A stretch of DNA of 64,000 bases from Paragordius varius (taxonomy: Eukaryota; Nematomorpha). This document shows, one piece after another, positions 49,571 to 64,000 of this stretch (the stretch's first letter is position 1; every line of letters starts with the position of its first letter). A model generated the notes under the pieces. That model was not told the origin of the DNA. It searched no databases and worked only from the letters and a program-made list of their open reading frames with translations. The DNA lies in NCBI GenBank assembly GCA_964247055.1, contig OZ176052.1, positions 5,208,001 through 5,272,000 of the forward strand, read 5' to 3'. The position numbers and the translations under genes were made by a program.

Positions 49571-52500
49571 TTAATTTTTTTCATCAAAAGAAACATCGAT
49601 TTGGACGAATGTTTCACTAAAAGTATCCATAATTGCTTTATCTCGTAATGAAAGAGTATGCGTAGGTGATGAGCCTGAATTAATAATGTTGTTGGAGATT
49701 CCATAGTTAATACTCGATTTATTTATTTTTTCTGTACTGGTAATATTCAATGAAGATTTACTATTACACCTAATTAAATGGGTAAATGTTGCAAATCTCC
49801 GTAAACTATTCATTTTGAAGGGAGAAATTTTTCGCACATTGGTATACAATTTCCCTAATGGCGTAACAATAATAAATCCAAAGAAGCGTTTAAATTTACT
49901 CCTAATCGGGACTCTCGTTGTGGAGGAGGATAGGATGGTTTGAGGCACTGATTTGCTGTTGTCGTTTGCCAAATATGAAACATTTTTGTCCCTAAAACTA
50001 GAGATTTTTAAAGTCGAAAAATCTAATTTTCTATTCGCTTTTTTGATAGGCGAAGATGGTGGGAATAGCAATTGGTGACTATGAACTTTAGTGACGTATC
50101 CACCCCACCGCAACTTATAAGTATTGTTTTTCCATTTTAAAACAGATGTGCTCAACGCTATAAAAAACAGGGGCAAAGCAGAAATTTCCCGGTATAGCCA
50201 AGCACATACGAATTCAGCCCGTGTAAAGGGTAGTTTATCATGCTATATTAGTAAATAAAAATCATAAAGACAAACGTAAAAACAAATTGCTTATATTTTT
50301 TTACAATATTTTGTGATCAACTATTTAATATTAGCTCTAAAAAATAGTTGTGTATTGTTAATTTACATCTCTCCCAAACAATAGGTCATAATAAAAAATT
50401 ATGGTCTAAAAATATGGTTCTTTAAAAACTATTAGTTTTTAGTTGGTTGTATATAAAGTGAAAAAATGTCTTAAAAATACAAATAAAGTACAATAGCTAT
50501 TTTTATCCCTTTTGTCAAAGAGAAAGAATGAAAATTGAACGAACGAAGGTTTTAACACTCGTCTGCTCGCACGGCAATCAAATTTATGACAGCAATTATC
50601 CGTTTATGAATGTAAAGCGTACAAATATATTAATTAAATGTATAAAAAGCCAAAAAAATTTACTTGTACAATTCTTAGTAATGTGTAATCAAGAATCAAC
50701 CATACAACACAATGGATTATGAAAAAGAGCACGCTATTCCAATCAAATAAGTAAAAAACGGCCCAACTATTTAAAAGGCCGAGAAGAAGGCATTCACTAA
50801 GAGGCTCAAAAAATATTGTAACGGGTTCCATCGCAAATCTCAATTTCGACCACCTATACATAAAACATGTTTTAAGCCACAATCACGTGAAATATTAAAA
50901 AATAGAAAAAATTTAAATTTTATCTGAATAAAATTCGAGGAACGGAAATTGTAAAAAGAAACATAAAAAATATAATAAAATTTGGTTAATTATCAAAAAT
51001 AACTACAATATATATATATAATCTCTCTGTACCTAATCAATCTCTCTTGAAAACTTCGAACACCCTTCCAGCAAAATCCACCGCTCATGATGTTTGGAAA
51101 GCAGACGGGCACCAATTTTAAATTCCGAATTAAACGTCGCGCACATTTACGTATTATACCGTTTTTTCGCAAAAAAAACTTATGGCGCATAGGGAGGGCC
51201 GGTAAAGGTGTCGATATTGGTTTATTCGCAACTTTATTAGATGTGGATGATGATATTGCAACATTATTTAATATATTTTTGCAGGGTAATGATGAAATGG
51301 TAGTGGGGTTGGGGTCGACATAATTGTTGCAGTTTTTATCATTGTTAGCTTTATGGGTAGATGATTTTGTGCTCCCACCGTGGTTGTTTTCTTGTTCATA
51401 CATGACATGTTGGAATTTTTGTTCATATAAATTTAAATCGGTGTCAATGATATTTTCATTTTTACCATTCTTAGGGTTAGATATACCATTCTGGTTGTGT
51501 ACTGTTATGTCAAAAACATCTACTATATCATTTGATGGCTTAATGTCTGTGACTGTTTGTGAGGAGCATGTAGTTATAGGAAGAGTATCAAATGTTAACT
51601 TTACAGTATCGTAGGTCGAAGTTAAGGGAGCATCTATTGCTATTCCAGGATTTTGAAGGGCCGGTCTCGTACTTATGCGGTGAGAGTAACCGGCTTGACG
51701 AACAGCCCGTGCCATGAAATAATCTTCAGCCAAATATTTGCCAAACATAGCTATCCCCCCAGGCAATCGATCAATCAATGATTTTCGAAACATGCTAGAC
51801 ATACCTGTGCAACAGTTAATGTGCAAGAAATCGGATACAAGGTAAATGCGGGCATGTGCAGTACCAAAATACACCTATAATAAAATAAATGGGACTTAAA
51901 TATGGGTAAATAAAATTTCTTAAAAATATTTTATATGCTATTGAACTTATAGTCAAAGTTAAAGTTGGGTCTGACCAACAATGAATAGATTCCATACAGT
52001 CATAATGATCGCTTTCAAACTTAACAGGCGAAAAATTTCGAAAATTTTACGCGATGTAAAAAATTATTATTTAATGTATAAAATTGATTAACAAAATTTT
52101 TTTGTGACATCAACCGATACAAAAATGCAAAATTTTTAAACTTTATAATGTTTTCGTCAATTGTTAGTCTATATATGATATTAAAAGTGTATAATTAATT
52201 AATTTAGTTCTTTTTTATTTGATTATAATAATATTTGCCATGGTAATATGTAGGGTTATGACCATAAAGGCGCTTAGAACGGTCATTAGCTTTGAGGTGT
52301 CAGCTAATCTAAGTCACAGCGAACTCATGATGGTATTTTAATTAGAAATGTGTTTTATTCACAGTTAACTATAATAATAATAATAATCTTTAGTGTAATA
52401 CTTAACTAATTTTATTGACATATTAAATATAGATTAAATATTTATTCTATAAACGTACAATGGAACATTTTTTTCACATATAAGGGAAAAAATTAAAAAA

Positions 52501-55500
52501 TTTGCGTTATATAAGGAAAAGAAAATAAATTTTCGTTCATTCATGTCAAAATAAAAGTGACCTTGTTACAGTTTTTGCAACAATTATGTATGAGGCAAAA
52601 AAGCGACAATAGAGCCAAAACAATTATAAAACCATTCGCAATGAAATAGCCATCAAGGAATACTGCGCATAAAATTGCAATATAATTTTTTTTGTTTCAT
52701 GATAATTAGATATAATCACGAACGTTTTTACATTTAGTTTTTATCAACACATAAAATTTCATTTAAAAGTAAGAAATCTTAAACAAAATATTAAAAAGGA
52801 CCATCATACCTTTTCCAAAATGGCTGAAAAGCCTTTCCTATAATCTGCGGTGAATGGCATTTGATGAACTAATCCAATTTTGGGTGTCATAGCATTGACC
52901 ATATCTGTAAGAGCATCTGGGAGCACTATATAAGTATAGCATTAATTTAGTCTTTTAAACAATTTTTTTGATTTTAGTCTCGTAAAAGTACAAATTATAA
53001 ATTTATGACAGTTTTTTTAAAACCTAAATATTTTGTGGTGATTTAAGAAATAATCTAAAATTATGTAGTTCATATGTTTCATTGACCTCTCAGATATATT
53101 AATAAGGATGAGCGTTTTGTTACTTGTGTAATTAGTTAATTGGTATATATTTTTAATAAAATATAAGGTTGTATATCATGATTGTCAGTCAAATTATCAA
53201 TTAACATGCAATAACACAAATAAATCAAACTGATATCCATTTTGAAACTAATGAAAACATAAAAATGACCTTAGCTATGCCTAAATGTATAGTGATATTT
53301 TATTATATGTCAGTTAAAAAAATATATATAAAAATTTATAAAATATGCGAGTGAAATAACTCCATTTCTTGCTATAACATCCGTAAATAAAAAAATTACG
53401 TGAGATAGATTAAACAAATACTATTACACACTATAAATTATGCAAATTAACTAAATATTAAACATATAAAGCATTCAATCTTATATATAAAACTCTCTAT
53501 TTTTTTCTTAAATAAATATACATGTATTAAAATAAAGTAAAAATGAAAGTATATAATAAGAAAAAATATTAATTATTCTGCATTTTTACTCATAATTCCG
53601 GCATCAGAGATGAGGATATATTCATATTTTGCTGCATTATAAGCCGGAAGCATATTGTTGATCTTGGCGTTGACTACGACCTCAGGACCACCTATAAATT
53701 ACAACACATTACATTGATATTATTTATTATTATTGTTTCGATTAAATAAAGTAGTACCTTTGATTACAAAAAATGGTTAATTGAATAGATAGAAAGAAAT
53801 AATTAGTTAATTGATTTAGTATTTGTCTGTGTTTATTAAATATATGATGTATGTGAAAAAATGCTAAAAACCTGTAAAAAGAGTTGCGTCAATATGAGGA
53901 TGTTTTTCCATTAAAGTTCTAACTAACTCAACGCATGGGTCCTTTGGGTCTTGGATACAAAAACATATTTCATACTAGACAAAATATTATTTATAAATTC
54001 ATTTTATATTAATGTTATACAGTATGAGCAAGTATATGATGCTAGAGTGTTATTAATTATTGCTGCATATAGCATATGCAGCAAAGAGAATTATTATTGG
54101 CTAATAATAGTAAAAAATGAAAAAAACAACCATAAGCCAATAATACTGCCCTTTGTTGTATATTTTATTTGGCAAAAATCATAACTTCTAACAATGTATA
54201 GTTATACTGTATATTATATTTATGAAATTATTAAAAGCCATAAACGATACAAAATGGTTAATAAACCTAATTCGTTATATTTTCCTAAAAAAATTTAAGA
54301 GTCTTAAATACACGTTTAAATTTTGATTGTAAAAAAATAATTTAAAACATGTGTAATCATTACAAGTAATTGTATTATATTCTAAAAATATTTCAAATAT
54401 TTAAACAAATGCTGAAGCGATTCTAACCAAAAACTTGTATAATCGTAAAAATTTCGAATGCAAAAAATATGTTTGCTATTTCATATACATAATAATTACG
54501 TTTATATTTTTGTACTTACTTCAAAACATGATAGAATATAATATTTATTATCAGACATACATACTTTGGCATAATCAAGATGAAAAAATGTTTCCAAATT
54601 ATATTCCAAATGTGTATCAATGCCAAGCAAAGGTTTAATTATCGATACCCCAGGACAAATATTTGTAGTAGATAAATGTTTATTATTAACTGAGGAATCA
54701 TTTCCAGATTCCGTTATAGGTATGGATACGGCAACTTCGTTAACGTTGTTTTGAAGAGTTGAAACTGATGAGGATGAAGATATAGAAATTATAGAATTTG
54801 ATATGGCATTGTCGTTTGATGACGTATTACTGAGAGGAGAGTGAGTGTCAATATTTAAAAGAAGGTTTTGAGACATTGAGACGGCAGGGTTATGGCCAGA
54901 AACCTAAAAAAGTATAATGTGATAAAAAATTTGTGCCTAAAATTTTTATGAATATGAAATAGATTAATTAAATGATGAATATTTTCCTTATCACTGTTTA
55001 CAAACATTTTAAAACAATTATAATATGTATGTGTAAAATAATTAAGAAATAATTCGAAAGATAAGCACAACTGAAATATTTTCAAATTAAGTTTCTAGTT
55101 TATAAGAGCCAATACCCATAAAAATTTAGGATGTGGAAAAAATCATTTATTACCAAAAATCTTAACAAACTCAAATAGCATATTTATGTTTATAATGGGG
55201 TAGTTTAATATTACAATTCACCTTATTTTCTAATTTACTTTAAACAAAATTAACAAACATTAAAATTTTTCTGTTTATATGTTTATATTAACCATGGATT
55301 CATATCCGACTACTTAATTAGAAAAAAGAACCAAATCAAAATCATTTGATTAAAAAACGATAAAAAACTTGACTGAACTTTTAAAAAATGTTTAACGGAC
55401 CAAAGACAAAAAATTAATTCGGAACCAGAAAAACGAAAATAATCATAGATAAAAAACAAAAAAATAATTTTAAAGGGACGTGGTAATTTTGCATGGGTAT

Positions 55501-56836
55501 AAGGTAATAAAACAAGATTGATGTTGATAGTATTAAAATAAAAAATTTATTTAAAAATTCAAACATCAATCATTCATATTCATCTAATATTATCCATTCA
55601 AATTTAATCGTATGCTTTTTTTGGTTTTACTTTTTCCTCCCTTTTTTATTTATAATTACCATATTTTAATTTTTACTAAATATTTTTTGTTTTCACTGTT
55701 ATTGAGTAAATATATGTTACTTGAATTTGTGTTGTAGTTGCGGCATATCGTTTAGCGTGATTGGTAACAGAATTATTATTAGAAAATTTAATTAATCTCG
55801 TTGTTTCATGGAGTTGTTGATGAGTTGTTAGATGATTTGGACCAGATACACTACCATTTGTATTACCCTTGAGGAGACACAATGCAGATGGGGCATAGCC
55901 ACCAGAAAGCGATCTATAATGTTGTTGATTGAATGACCCTGTAATGTTGTTAGCAGCTGTTGTTTCATGATTGTTAACACATGAAACGATATGATTATTA
56001 GCATTTTTGCTAATATCCTTGTTAATGTCAGATATAGTAATAGGGGGAATTTTTAAATAATGATCACTTGAATTAGGAATAGATGCGTGATAATGTTTAT
56101 TTGCACCCATAGAAAGACTCCTAGAATGAGTGGAATTCGTTATGAGTGATAAAGTTTTAACACAAGATTTATCATCGTTAGGTATAATTAAACCCTTTTC
56201 ATGCTGTTGTTTGCCGTGTAAATTAGCGACCGATATAGTGGGATGCGAGGTATCACAGTGTAAGCCAGATGCAAATGTATTTGCTTCATCTAGGGATAGC
56301 TTGAAATTGGGATTCGTAAATGAACCCAAATAATTTTCGGTAGAATCAATGTTATGTTTGTTGGAAGGAGTAGTATGAGTACATTGGTATGAAGTGGCAT
56401 TCGTTAAAGTGTCCAAACTTGGCGATGAAAGCAAATCCAAATTTGTCCAACAACCCGAATGGTGTTGAGGCTCTCCGGTTCTATTTTCGTTGTTATCAGG
56501 CGGCATTGCTGCACCATACTTGCTATCAGTCAACATATTTTTCATACAAACTGTTGAATTGATGAGTGATTGATCAATATGTGAATGAAGCTTACTAAAA
56601 TCATAACAGGAAATTGTATTGGGTTCTGCTTTGTCATACAAATTGTTTGTGGTTGGGTTCGAATTGCGACAACATAAACCGTTGTTTTGACGAGCACGGG
56701 GAAGTGCATATTTATTATGTATGGGCCGGTGTAAACGCCATTTCCTATCAATCAATGTTGAAATAAAAAATATGAAGTTTATGTAAAATACACAATAGGT
56801 CAAGTTCCACTTATTTTTAGGGTTATGTTTATATTT
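49571..56836 (-). CDS. UGCG: ceramide glucosyltransferase (5' end unresolved)
   Basis: Exons in transcript order: 56836-55721, 54903-54565, 53974-53872, 53691-53590, 52925-52810, 51874-51033, 50853-50664, 50242-49571. All phases agree: 1159 residues plus an unseen start, versus 394 in human. UGCG transfers glucose from UDP-glucose to ceramide at the Golgi. The first exon begins with a membrane segment ([14 protein letters not shown]) followed by RLHRP, like the human N-terminus. Then come ~400 Asn/His/Ser-rich residues before [14 protein letters not shown]. Catalytic motifs: CIQDPKDP (D1), LISDAGI (D2), LAEDYFMA (D3, Asp ~643) and RLIRW (the RxxRW motif, ~870-874), the last formed across a splice. 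About 190 extra residues separate D3 and RxxRW. C-terminal membrane helices ([32 protein letters not shown]) and YKLRWGGYV are kept, then a ~170-residue extra tail. ATG at 56870-56868 (MLLDL, cf. human MALLDL) is a tempting start but does not join in frame by any splice I could find. Confidence 0.92.
54017..54212. mobile_element. palindromic MITE (family G, copy 1), in a UGCG intron
   Basis: Starts ATACAGTATGAGCAAGTAT and ends ATAGTTATACTGTAT. Interior AGCCAATAATA and TATTGGCTAATAATAG are inverted. Copy 2 is at 61522. Confidence 0.75.
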
Positions 56837-56870
56837 CTAAATATTTTTGTATTCACAAGTCTAGCAGCAT

Positions 56871-58950
56871 AAGTTTGAATTTACATTGACTTTAAAGCCT
56901 AAAATGCTCTTATTCTGGTTGAAAAACCTAAACAGTAATACCCAACTTTAAAAAATAGATGTTTTAGACGAGTTCTCTAAAATATTTATCATACACGATA
57001 AGGCTGTACATCAATCCATTATTATTAATATGTAAAAATCTTAACTAATAAACACGCATAACAGTGCGCAATTATACTACTTGAAAAATATTTATTGTCA
57101 TACCAATATAATAATAGAATAATATCTTATAATTATATTTTTATGTACATGGTTGAAAAATCAATAAATGGACATATTCGTATAATATATATATGAAAAA
57201 CAACGTGTAGGCTAATATAAATATAGGAGGATATAGGACATGTGCATATATTAAAAATCTTCGCTAATCGCGATGTTCTCTTAATCGGAAGTCGGAATAA
57301 ACAAATTACTATGTTTATTTTTTTATGATAAATGCCAAAAATTTCCTTGAATAATATAAGGGATAAAAATTTAATATGTAATTTAATTTTATATGATACC
57401 TGAAATTTCTATATTCCTATTAGAAGGGTAAAATAAATAAAATGCCTCAATTTACCGTTTAATCCACACGTAAAAAAATAGCGGACAGAAGTAACCTTTT
57501 AGTTAAAAATATTTGATAGCCATATTATAAAATAAAATTTATGACATTAAAATCGGCCAGCGGTAACGTTTGATTAATCGCAAACTCTCTAATTAAGATT
57601 CTTGTTTGAAAAATTCAAAATTCCAAAAAAAAATTTTGTCTTTGATTTTGGGGTTTCATTATTAACCAAGGTGTACTTTTTATAATAAAAGTCTTAGTTT
57701 ACGTTACGATCGCATCACACCATCCCTATGTAAAGGGATTTTAAATTATATTAAATATTATTAACGAGTCATTGGATGAATCCAAAAATATTTAAAATGG
57801 TTATAAAATAGTCAAAGAAACAAGACAATATACATATAATTTAATGCGATATAATGTTGTATTTGCATATACAAAACAATGGCGCAATATAATTGGAAAT
57901 TAATTAAAAAATATTGTTAAAAAATATTTAAACCCATATCTTTTAAATATAGATAATAATTTATAAAAAAAAATGAATCATACTTTTTTTTATGTTACTT
58001 AAAAAAAAATAATTTTTAGCGGTATAATTGTAGAAAAAAATAAAAAGGTAAGTTAGGCGGTATTACAGATTACAAGGATCATCACGTAACATTGCCAATA
58101 TTGGATTTATAATTATCATTTAGATAAAATTTGGTTATATGTGCAGCTAAACAAATATTATTTTCGAAAGCAAAACTAAAAATTAGCTAAAAAAATTTAG
58201 GTTTGGTTAAACTTCTATATTATAACATCATTGAAGAACTTTTTTAAAAACTACATATTAAAAAATTATAAAAATATTAATTGGATTCATTGAATCAAAT
58301 CCCTAAAAATATTATCAAATAGATGTAATACCCATAAATCAAGGATAAAATATGCAATGACCAAACAAACCACCATCCAGCAAAAAGCAATAGAGATACT
58401 CCAGTAAGAATATAATTTAAATAAGAGTTTTCCCGCATTTTTTCAGGAAAGGCCCTTTATTAGGTCAAACAGCACCCGTAAATAGCTGTAAGTGATAGGA
58501 TATTTATTGCATACATTCATTGTTTAATGTGAAAATAATTAAATTTAATGCCAATAGCGCTGTTATAAGATTAAATTAATTTAATTTTAATATTTAAACT
58601 GGTAGTACTCACCAAATATTTAAATTCACACATATTACAGATAAATATTTCATAGCATTTTGACACATATACTGAAATAAGTACATAAAATTGTAAATAA
58701 GTGTCAATAAAAAAGCACTTTTTGGTTCATACAGCCGGTAGACCGCGGTTTAAACTGAGTTAACCTTTCTCTATTATATATTGTGTTTTTTATACATGAT
58801 GTTTATCTCAGATTTTGAATCGCTTTAAAACATATACTTTTGTTTCGAAATCAAAAATATTTTATAAAATTTTAGCATTTTTTTAAAATAAAATCCCAAT
58901 TTTTTTGTAGCATTATATTAAACAGTGTCCACAAAAATATAAGCTATTAA
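56871..58950. other. upstream region of UGCG, gene-free
   Basis: Expected to hold the promoter and first exon of UGCG, neither of which could be placed. Near 58605-58790 there are hAT-like phrases (GGTAGTACTCACCAAATAT; GACCGCGGTTTAAACTG) similar to 11090 and 11730. Nothing else was recognised. Confidence 0.4.
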
Positions 58951-58954
58951 AATA

Positions 58955-60795
58955 TATGTCTTCTGATAGGAAAATATATGAGATTTATAGTGATTTAAGA
59001 AAGTTATTTACATGTATAAGTGCTCCATATCAGAAAATGGCAAACGTACGATTTTTAAAAAAATTTGGTGAAATGTAGAAGCCTGCAACCAAAAAATGTC
59101 ACAAAAATATATTGTAAACTATATAAAAAGCAAACCAATTTTATAAAATTTAATTTCAGATGTGAGCTCCAAAGTCCCAATTTATGATCTAAGAAAGGCC
59201 AAAATTGCGGGATTGCGCAATAAAATTATTATATATATGCTAAATATTTATTATCATGTAAAAATATTTTTAAAAATGCATACATTTTTCCAAAATTAAT
59301 TTTTTAGCAAAAATAAAGTTCTATGATAGAAGTGTTCAGAATCAACAAATTATATAGAAAAGTGATTTTAATATTAGAGTGTTACACTTTCCACTATGCC
59401 TGAAAATAATATGAAACTTCAACAAAATATTCTAAAATTAAATTTAAAAAAATATGTTGTAAAAATGTTATTAGTTAATATCAAAATTTAGCATATATTT
59501 AAATTTTTATCCTGCAATGGCAGTTTTGCGTTTATATTTAGACTAGCTCATTTTAGAAGTGCGAAAAAATTTGTGACATTCGGAGTTCACATATAAAATT
59601 TAAATTTTTTTGAAAATATTTTTTTGCGTATTATATAGTTTATGGTATATTTTAGTGATATTTTTGGAAGAATCATTGCCATTCTCTAATATTGCCCTTA
59701 CAAAAAAAGTAAATAGTTTTCTTAACACTTCGATCCAATTGAGAGAGCTAAAATACCCAGATTATTTTACGTTAATTTTTAACTAAATTACTGAAAGAAA
59801 TAGTCTTAATTTAAATTAATGACTCTCTAATAAAAATATACACCGGAGTATCCACATAAAATTTATTGAACATATACTAACTAATTAGACACCGTTGTTC
59901 TTTTACAACATTCAAAATATCGTGTTTATTTGATTCTAATGCTAAAATTTAGTTAATTTTTTAATTAAATCACATCTGACATTTAAACAGAAAAGGGGGT
60001 TTATTTTTAAATTTAACTATATTACACATGTCATGTTGACTATATTTTTACATATGGGTATTACCTTAAAATAAGTAAAATCAAGTATTTATAAATGAAT
60101 TTTTTTATTATTTCTGGCTTATTAATTTTATATAAGTGCATAAATTTACCATAATTTCAATTCATTCCATATTTTTTGAAGCATCAAGTTTTAAGGCCTG
60201 TGGGTTATCTGAGTACCCCGATTTAAATCGAAGGACTGAAATTATCCAAGGGTTAAATCGCTCTAGGGCCAAAACCATAAAGACCATGATAATCCTGATT
60301 TTTAATATCAGAATATACATATAGGTTATTTTTTGTTGACACTGTGTTATATTAAAATAGTGTTTTTATATCTTAAAGCGCTTTTTACCGTTTCCAGCAT
60401 GCGTAAAAATAGTATGTACTCTTCAACGTTGTGCTATAATTAATGTTTTTAACCAAAAAATCCAAATTTTAGATTTTTTAGTATCAAAGTCGCATATATT
60501 TAATTTTTTATCGCGCAATCTCCGCATTATGAGACCTACCATTTTAGAAGCGCAAAAAAATATGAAAAACTATTGATTTGCTTTTTAGGTAGTTTATGAT
60601 CTATTTTAGTGATATTTTGCGGAATAAGGCATTTAACTTTCCTCAAAAAAAATTATTTAAAAAAATGCTCAAATTTTGCCGTTTTCTGATATGGGGCACT
60701 TACCACTAAAGTATATAACCTTCCTAAATAACTCGTAGGGGCAAACCCAAAAGCACGGTCGCTATGCATTTTTCTAACAGAATTAATTCATCAGG
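58955..60795. mobile_element. family B palindromic repeat, composite, split by a family A MITE
   Basis: The left part has TTCTGATAGGAAAATATATGA and GTGCTCCATATCAGAAAATGG; the right end has GATATGGGGCACTTACCACT and TCATCAGG, inverted relative to the left. A TTAA MITE lies inside at 59722-60256. Excluding it the remainder is longer than the 35704 copy, so two partial copies may be joined. Confidence 0.5.
59722..60256. mobile_element. TTAA-flanked MITE (family A, copy 3), nested in family B
   Basis: Left TTAACACTTCGATCCAATTG, right AATCGAAGGACTGAAAT then GGGTTAA. The same length and interior as the 34659 copy, somewhat more diverged. Confidence 0.7.
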
Positions 60796-61047
60796 ATATT
60801 TTTTAACTTGATTTTAGACGTAAGAAAAATTAAAAACCTACCAATGAGGGCCTCTATATACCTTGATCTAAAAATTTTAAGCTTAGATATCCGGTATTCA
60901 TTTAATTCCACAACTACTTCGCCTATTTTTGATACCAATAAATGGAACAATAGCAACAGCAGAAAAAATGCCTTAATGGTAAATTGAACAATTTTTTTTG
61001 ATTCGGCATTCCCTTTTTTAGTTAATTTTTTGCCTTCAGGTTGAAAT
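60796..61047. other. short gene-free stretch
   Basis: A+T-rich spacer between the family B composite and the hAT-like fragment; nothing recognised. Confidence 0.3.
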
Positions 61048-61371
61048 CAGGGGTTCCCAACACAAATGGCTTTGCCGGCCGCATTTTTGAATCAAAAAAT
61101 CTAGGCCGCATTTGGAAAATATTTTATTAAATCTTAAACCTAGTAAAAATTACAATTTATTTTAACATTTTTTGCTATTTCATTTCCGAAATTCGAAAAG
61201 TTTAGAAAATTTGATTAATTCTATAAACATCGGCAAAAAATGACATATCATATATTATGTTCAAATATAAGAATTCAAGAATAACGCAATTAATTTTAAT
61301 TATATTTCGTAATTTTGAATTTTTCACGTGCACTTAAACGTGAAGCGCATGCGCGCCTGTTGTACACCCTA
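61048..61371. mobile_element. hAT-like fragment
   Basis: Begins CAGGGGTTCCCAACACAAAT then GGCCGGCCGC-like sequence (GCCGGCCGCATTT), the classic hAT end, and may finish at CAACA-like ends near TGTTGTACACCCTA. The 8-bp flanks do not match, so the right boundary is a guess. Confidence 0.45.
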
Positions 61372-61521
61372 ATGTTATAGATTATGAAAATAATTGAGTA
61401 TTGATGATAAATTTTGAATATATCGCTAAAACTATGTAAGAAATAAGGATTAATAAATAAAAATGATTTTGCGCCTTGTTATAAAATCCATTGTGTACAC
61501 CTTAGATCAATAAAAAGGATT

Positions 61522-61720
61522 TTACAGTATTAATAAGTATACATTGCTTGAAAGTTATTAATTATTGCCAAATAGAATATACAACAAAGGGCAGTATTAT
61601 TGGCTTATAGTTATTTTTTCACTTTTTTACTATTATTAGCCAATAATAATTCTCTTTCCCGCATATGCTATTTGGCAATAATTAATAACTTTCTAACAAT
61701 GTATACTTACTCATACTGTA
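61522..61720. mobile_element. palindromic MITE (family G, copy 2)
   Basis: TACAGTATTAATAAGTATAC at the left; GTATACTTACTCATACTGTA at the right; interior ATTATTGGCTTATAG and ATTATTAGCCAATAAT inverted. Opposite orientation to the copy at 54017. Confidence 0.8.
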
Positions 61721-62028
61721 ATATAAATGTCAATTTTTTGATTCGTATATTTGATGTCATTCGAAAGCTGACACGGCATCAATGTTGAAAATTAAATGGT
61801 TTTGGGCCAAAAAATAAGTTTTATATGGTCAGTAAAAGCGGATTTTCTATAGATATGATTAAATAAATTTATAAAAATGTTCAAATTACCAACTTCAAAA
61901 ATATGTCCGGAATAACGTAAATAGCGCATAAATTATGCTCTAATGCATTTAGGTCCTGTACTCTATTAAGAAATCATATACCAAAAATTATTTTTTATAT
62001 AAATTGATGAAATATTAATAATATACCA

Positions 62029-62230
62029 TTTACAATTCAACCCTCGAACAATTTAAATTTACCCTCAAATAAATTAAATGTTTTTTAAGATAAAAAATAC
62101 CTAAATTTTATATATTCAAAAAAAAATTTTGTTTTAAATTAAACCAATATTAAAAAAATAATAAACTATGCCATTTCATATTAATGAGTTATAATCATTA
62201 GTTTCTCATATTGCTTGTTTAACGCTTTTA
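62029..62230. mobile_element. family H MITE, truncated copy
   Basis: The left end TACCATTTACAATTCAACCC and the interior with AAACTATGCCAT and ATTAATGAGTTA match the 44878 element; the right end is missing. Confidence 0.55.
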
Positions 62231-62624
62231 AAAAAATAGGGCTCACATCAAAATTATTTTTGTAAGATTACGTGTACATATGATATAAATACAACATGTC
62301 CTGTAAACCCAATTATTTTACGATTTCCGATTTTATCAAAAGTACTAATGTTTAGGATACAGCCTGAAAGTTGCGACTTTCAAAAATAGAGATAAGTTTT
62401 TTCACGAATATATAACGGTAAACAATTAAAAACTTTGATTATATTCAAATGTTTAATTATAGATTTTATCAATTTTTTTATTTAAAGCTTGTGTGCGATT
62501 AAAGAGTTGCGCATTTTTTTAATAAAGAGAGTCGATTGTATCTTCGCGTATGATACAGAATTAAAATATTATAGATAATTTATTTTTTCGTATAATAATC
62601 AAATATGTAACATTATTGTTATAA

Positions 62625-64000
<1,376 letters not shown>

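Noticed and set aside
50993-51614. Plus-strand frames of 78 and 96 codons
   Set aside because: Antisense shadows of the large UGCG exon.

Overview
This is a very A+T-rich (by eye roughly three quarters A+T), intron-bearing animal nuclear sequence. It carries seven recognisable protein-coding genes or gene parts in a background of small inverted-repeat DNA transposons and AT microsatellites. The proteins are animal-type: a Tiki Wnt protease, the SMN-complex subunit GEMIN6, a DDHD1 phospholipase, a NAP1-family chaperone, a trypsin-like pro-protease, ceramide glucosyltransferase and RNA polymerase III subunit 1. The species is not identifiable by eye. The A+T content, the 22-25 nt introns and the Asn/Ser/Thr-rich inserts inside conserved enzymes suggest a fast-evolving lineage; parasitic flatworm, dicyemid/orthonectid and myxozoan are candidates and nothing here decides among them.

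Layout. 1-3268: minus-strand 5' part of a Tiki (TRABD2) gene that runs off the left edge. 3269-9823: gene-poor, with inverted-repeat elements and two weak exon candidates. 9824-10340: GEMIN6 (+), two exons. 10341-19218: repeats, including a hAT-like element, a 5'-truncated LINE tail and a 3.7-kb DNA transposon with ~700-bp inverted termini. 19219-29762: DDHD1-type phospholipase (+), 22 exons. 31609-34147: NAP1-family histone chaperone (-), 12 exons. 34148-38680: repeats. 38681-47864: trypsin-like protease (+), 9 exons, with a CACTA-like element and several small inverted-repeat elements in its introns. 49571 to about 56840: ceramide glucosyltransferase (-), 8 exons found, 5' end unresolved. 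56870-62624: repeats, one element inserted in another. 62625-64000: C-terminal part of RNA polymerase III subunit 1 (-), running off the right edge.

The genes do not form a functional cluster. They share an unusual architecture. Introns of 22-25 nt are the first (or second) introns of GEMIN6, DDHD1 and NAP1, while later introns reach kilobases. Two lipid enzymes carry long low-complexity insertions between catalytic motifs that are otherwise kept. Splice boundaries were inferred from GT/AG dinucleotides, frame continuity and remembered protein families. All exon sets were checked for phase by arithmetic; none has transcript support here.
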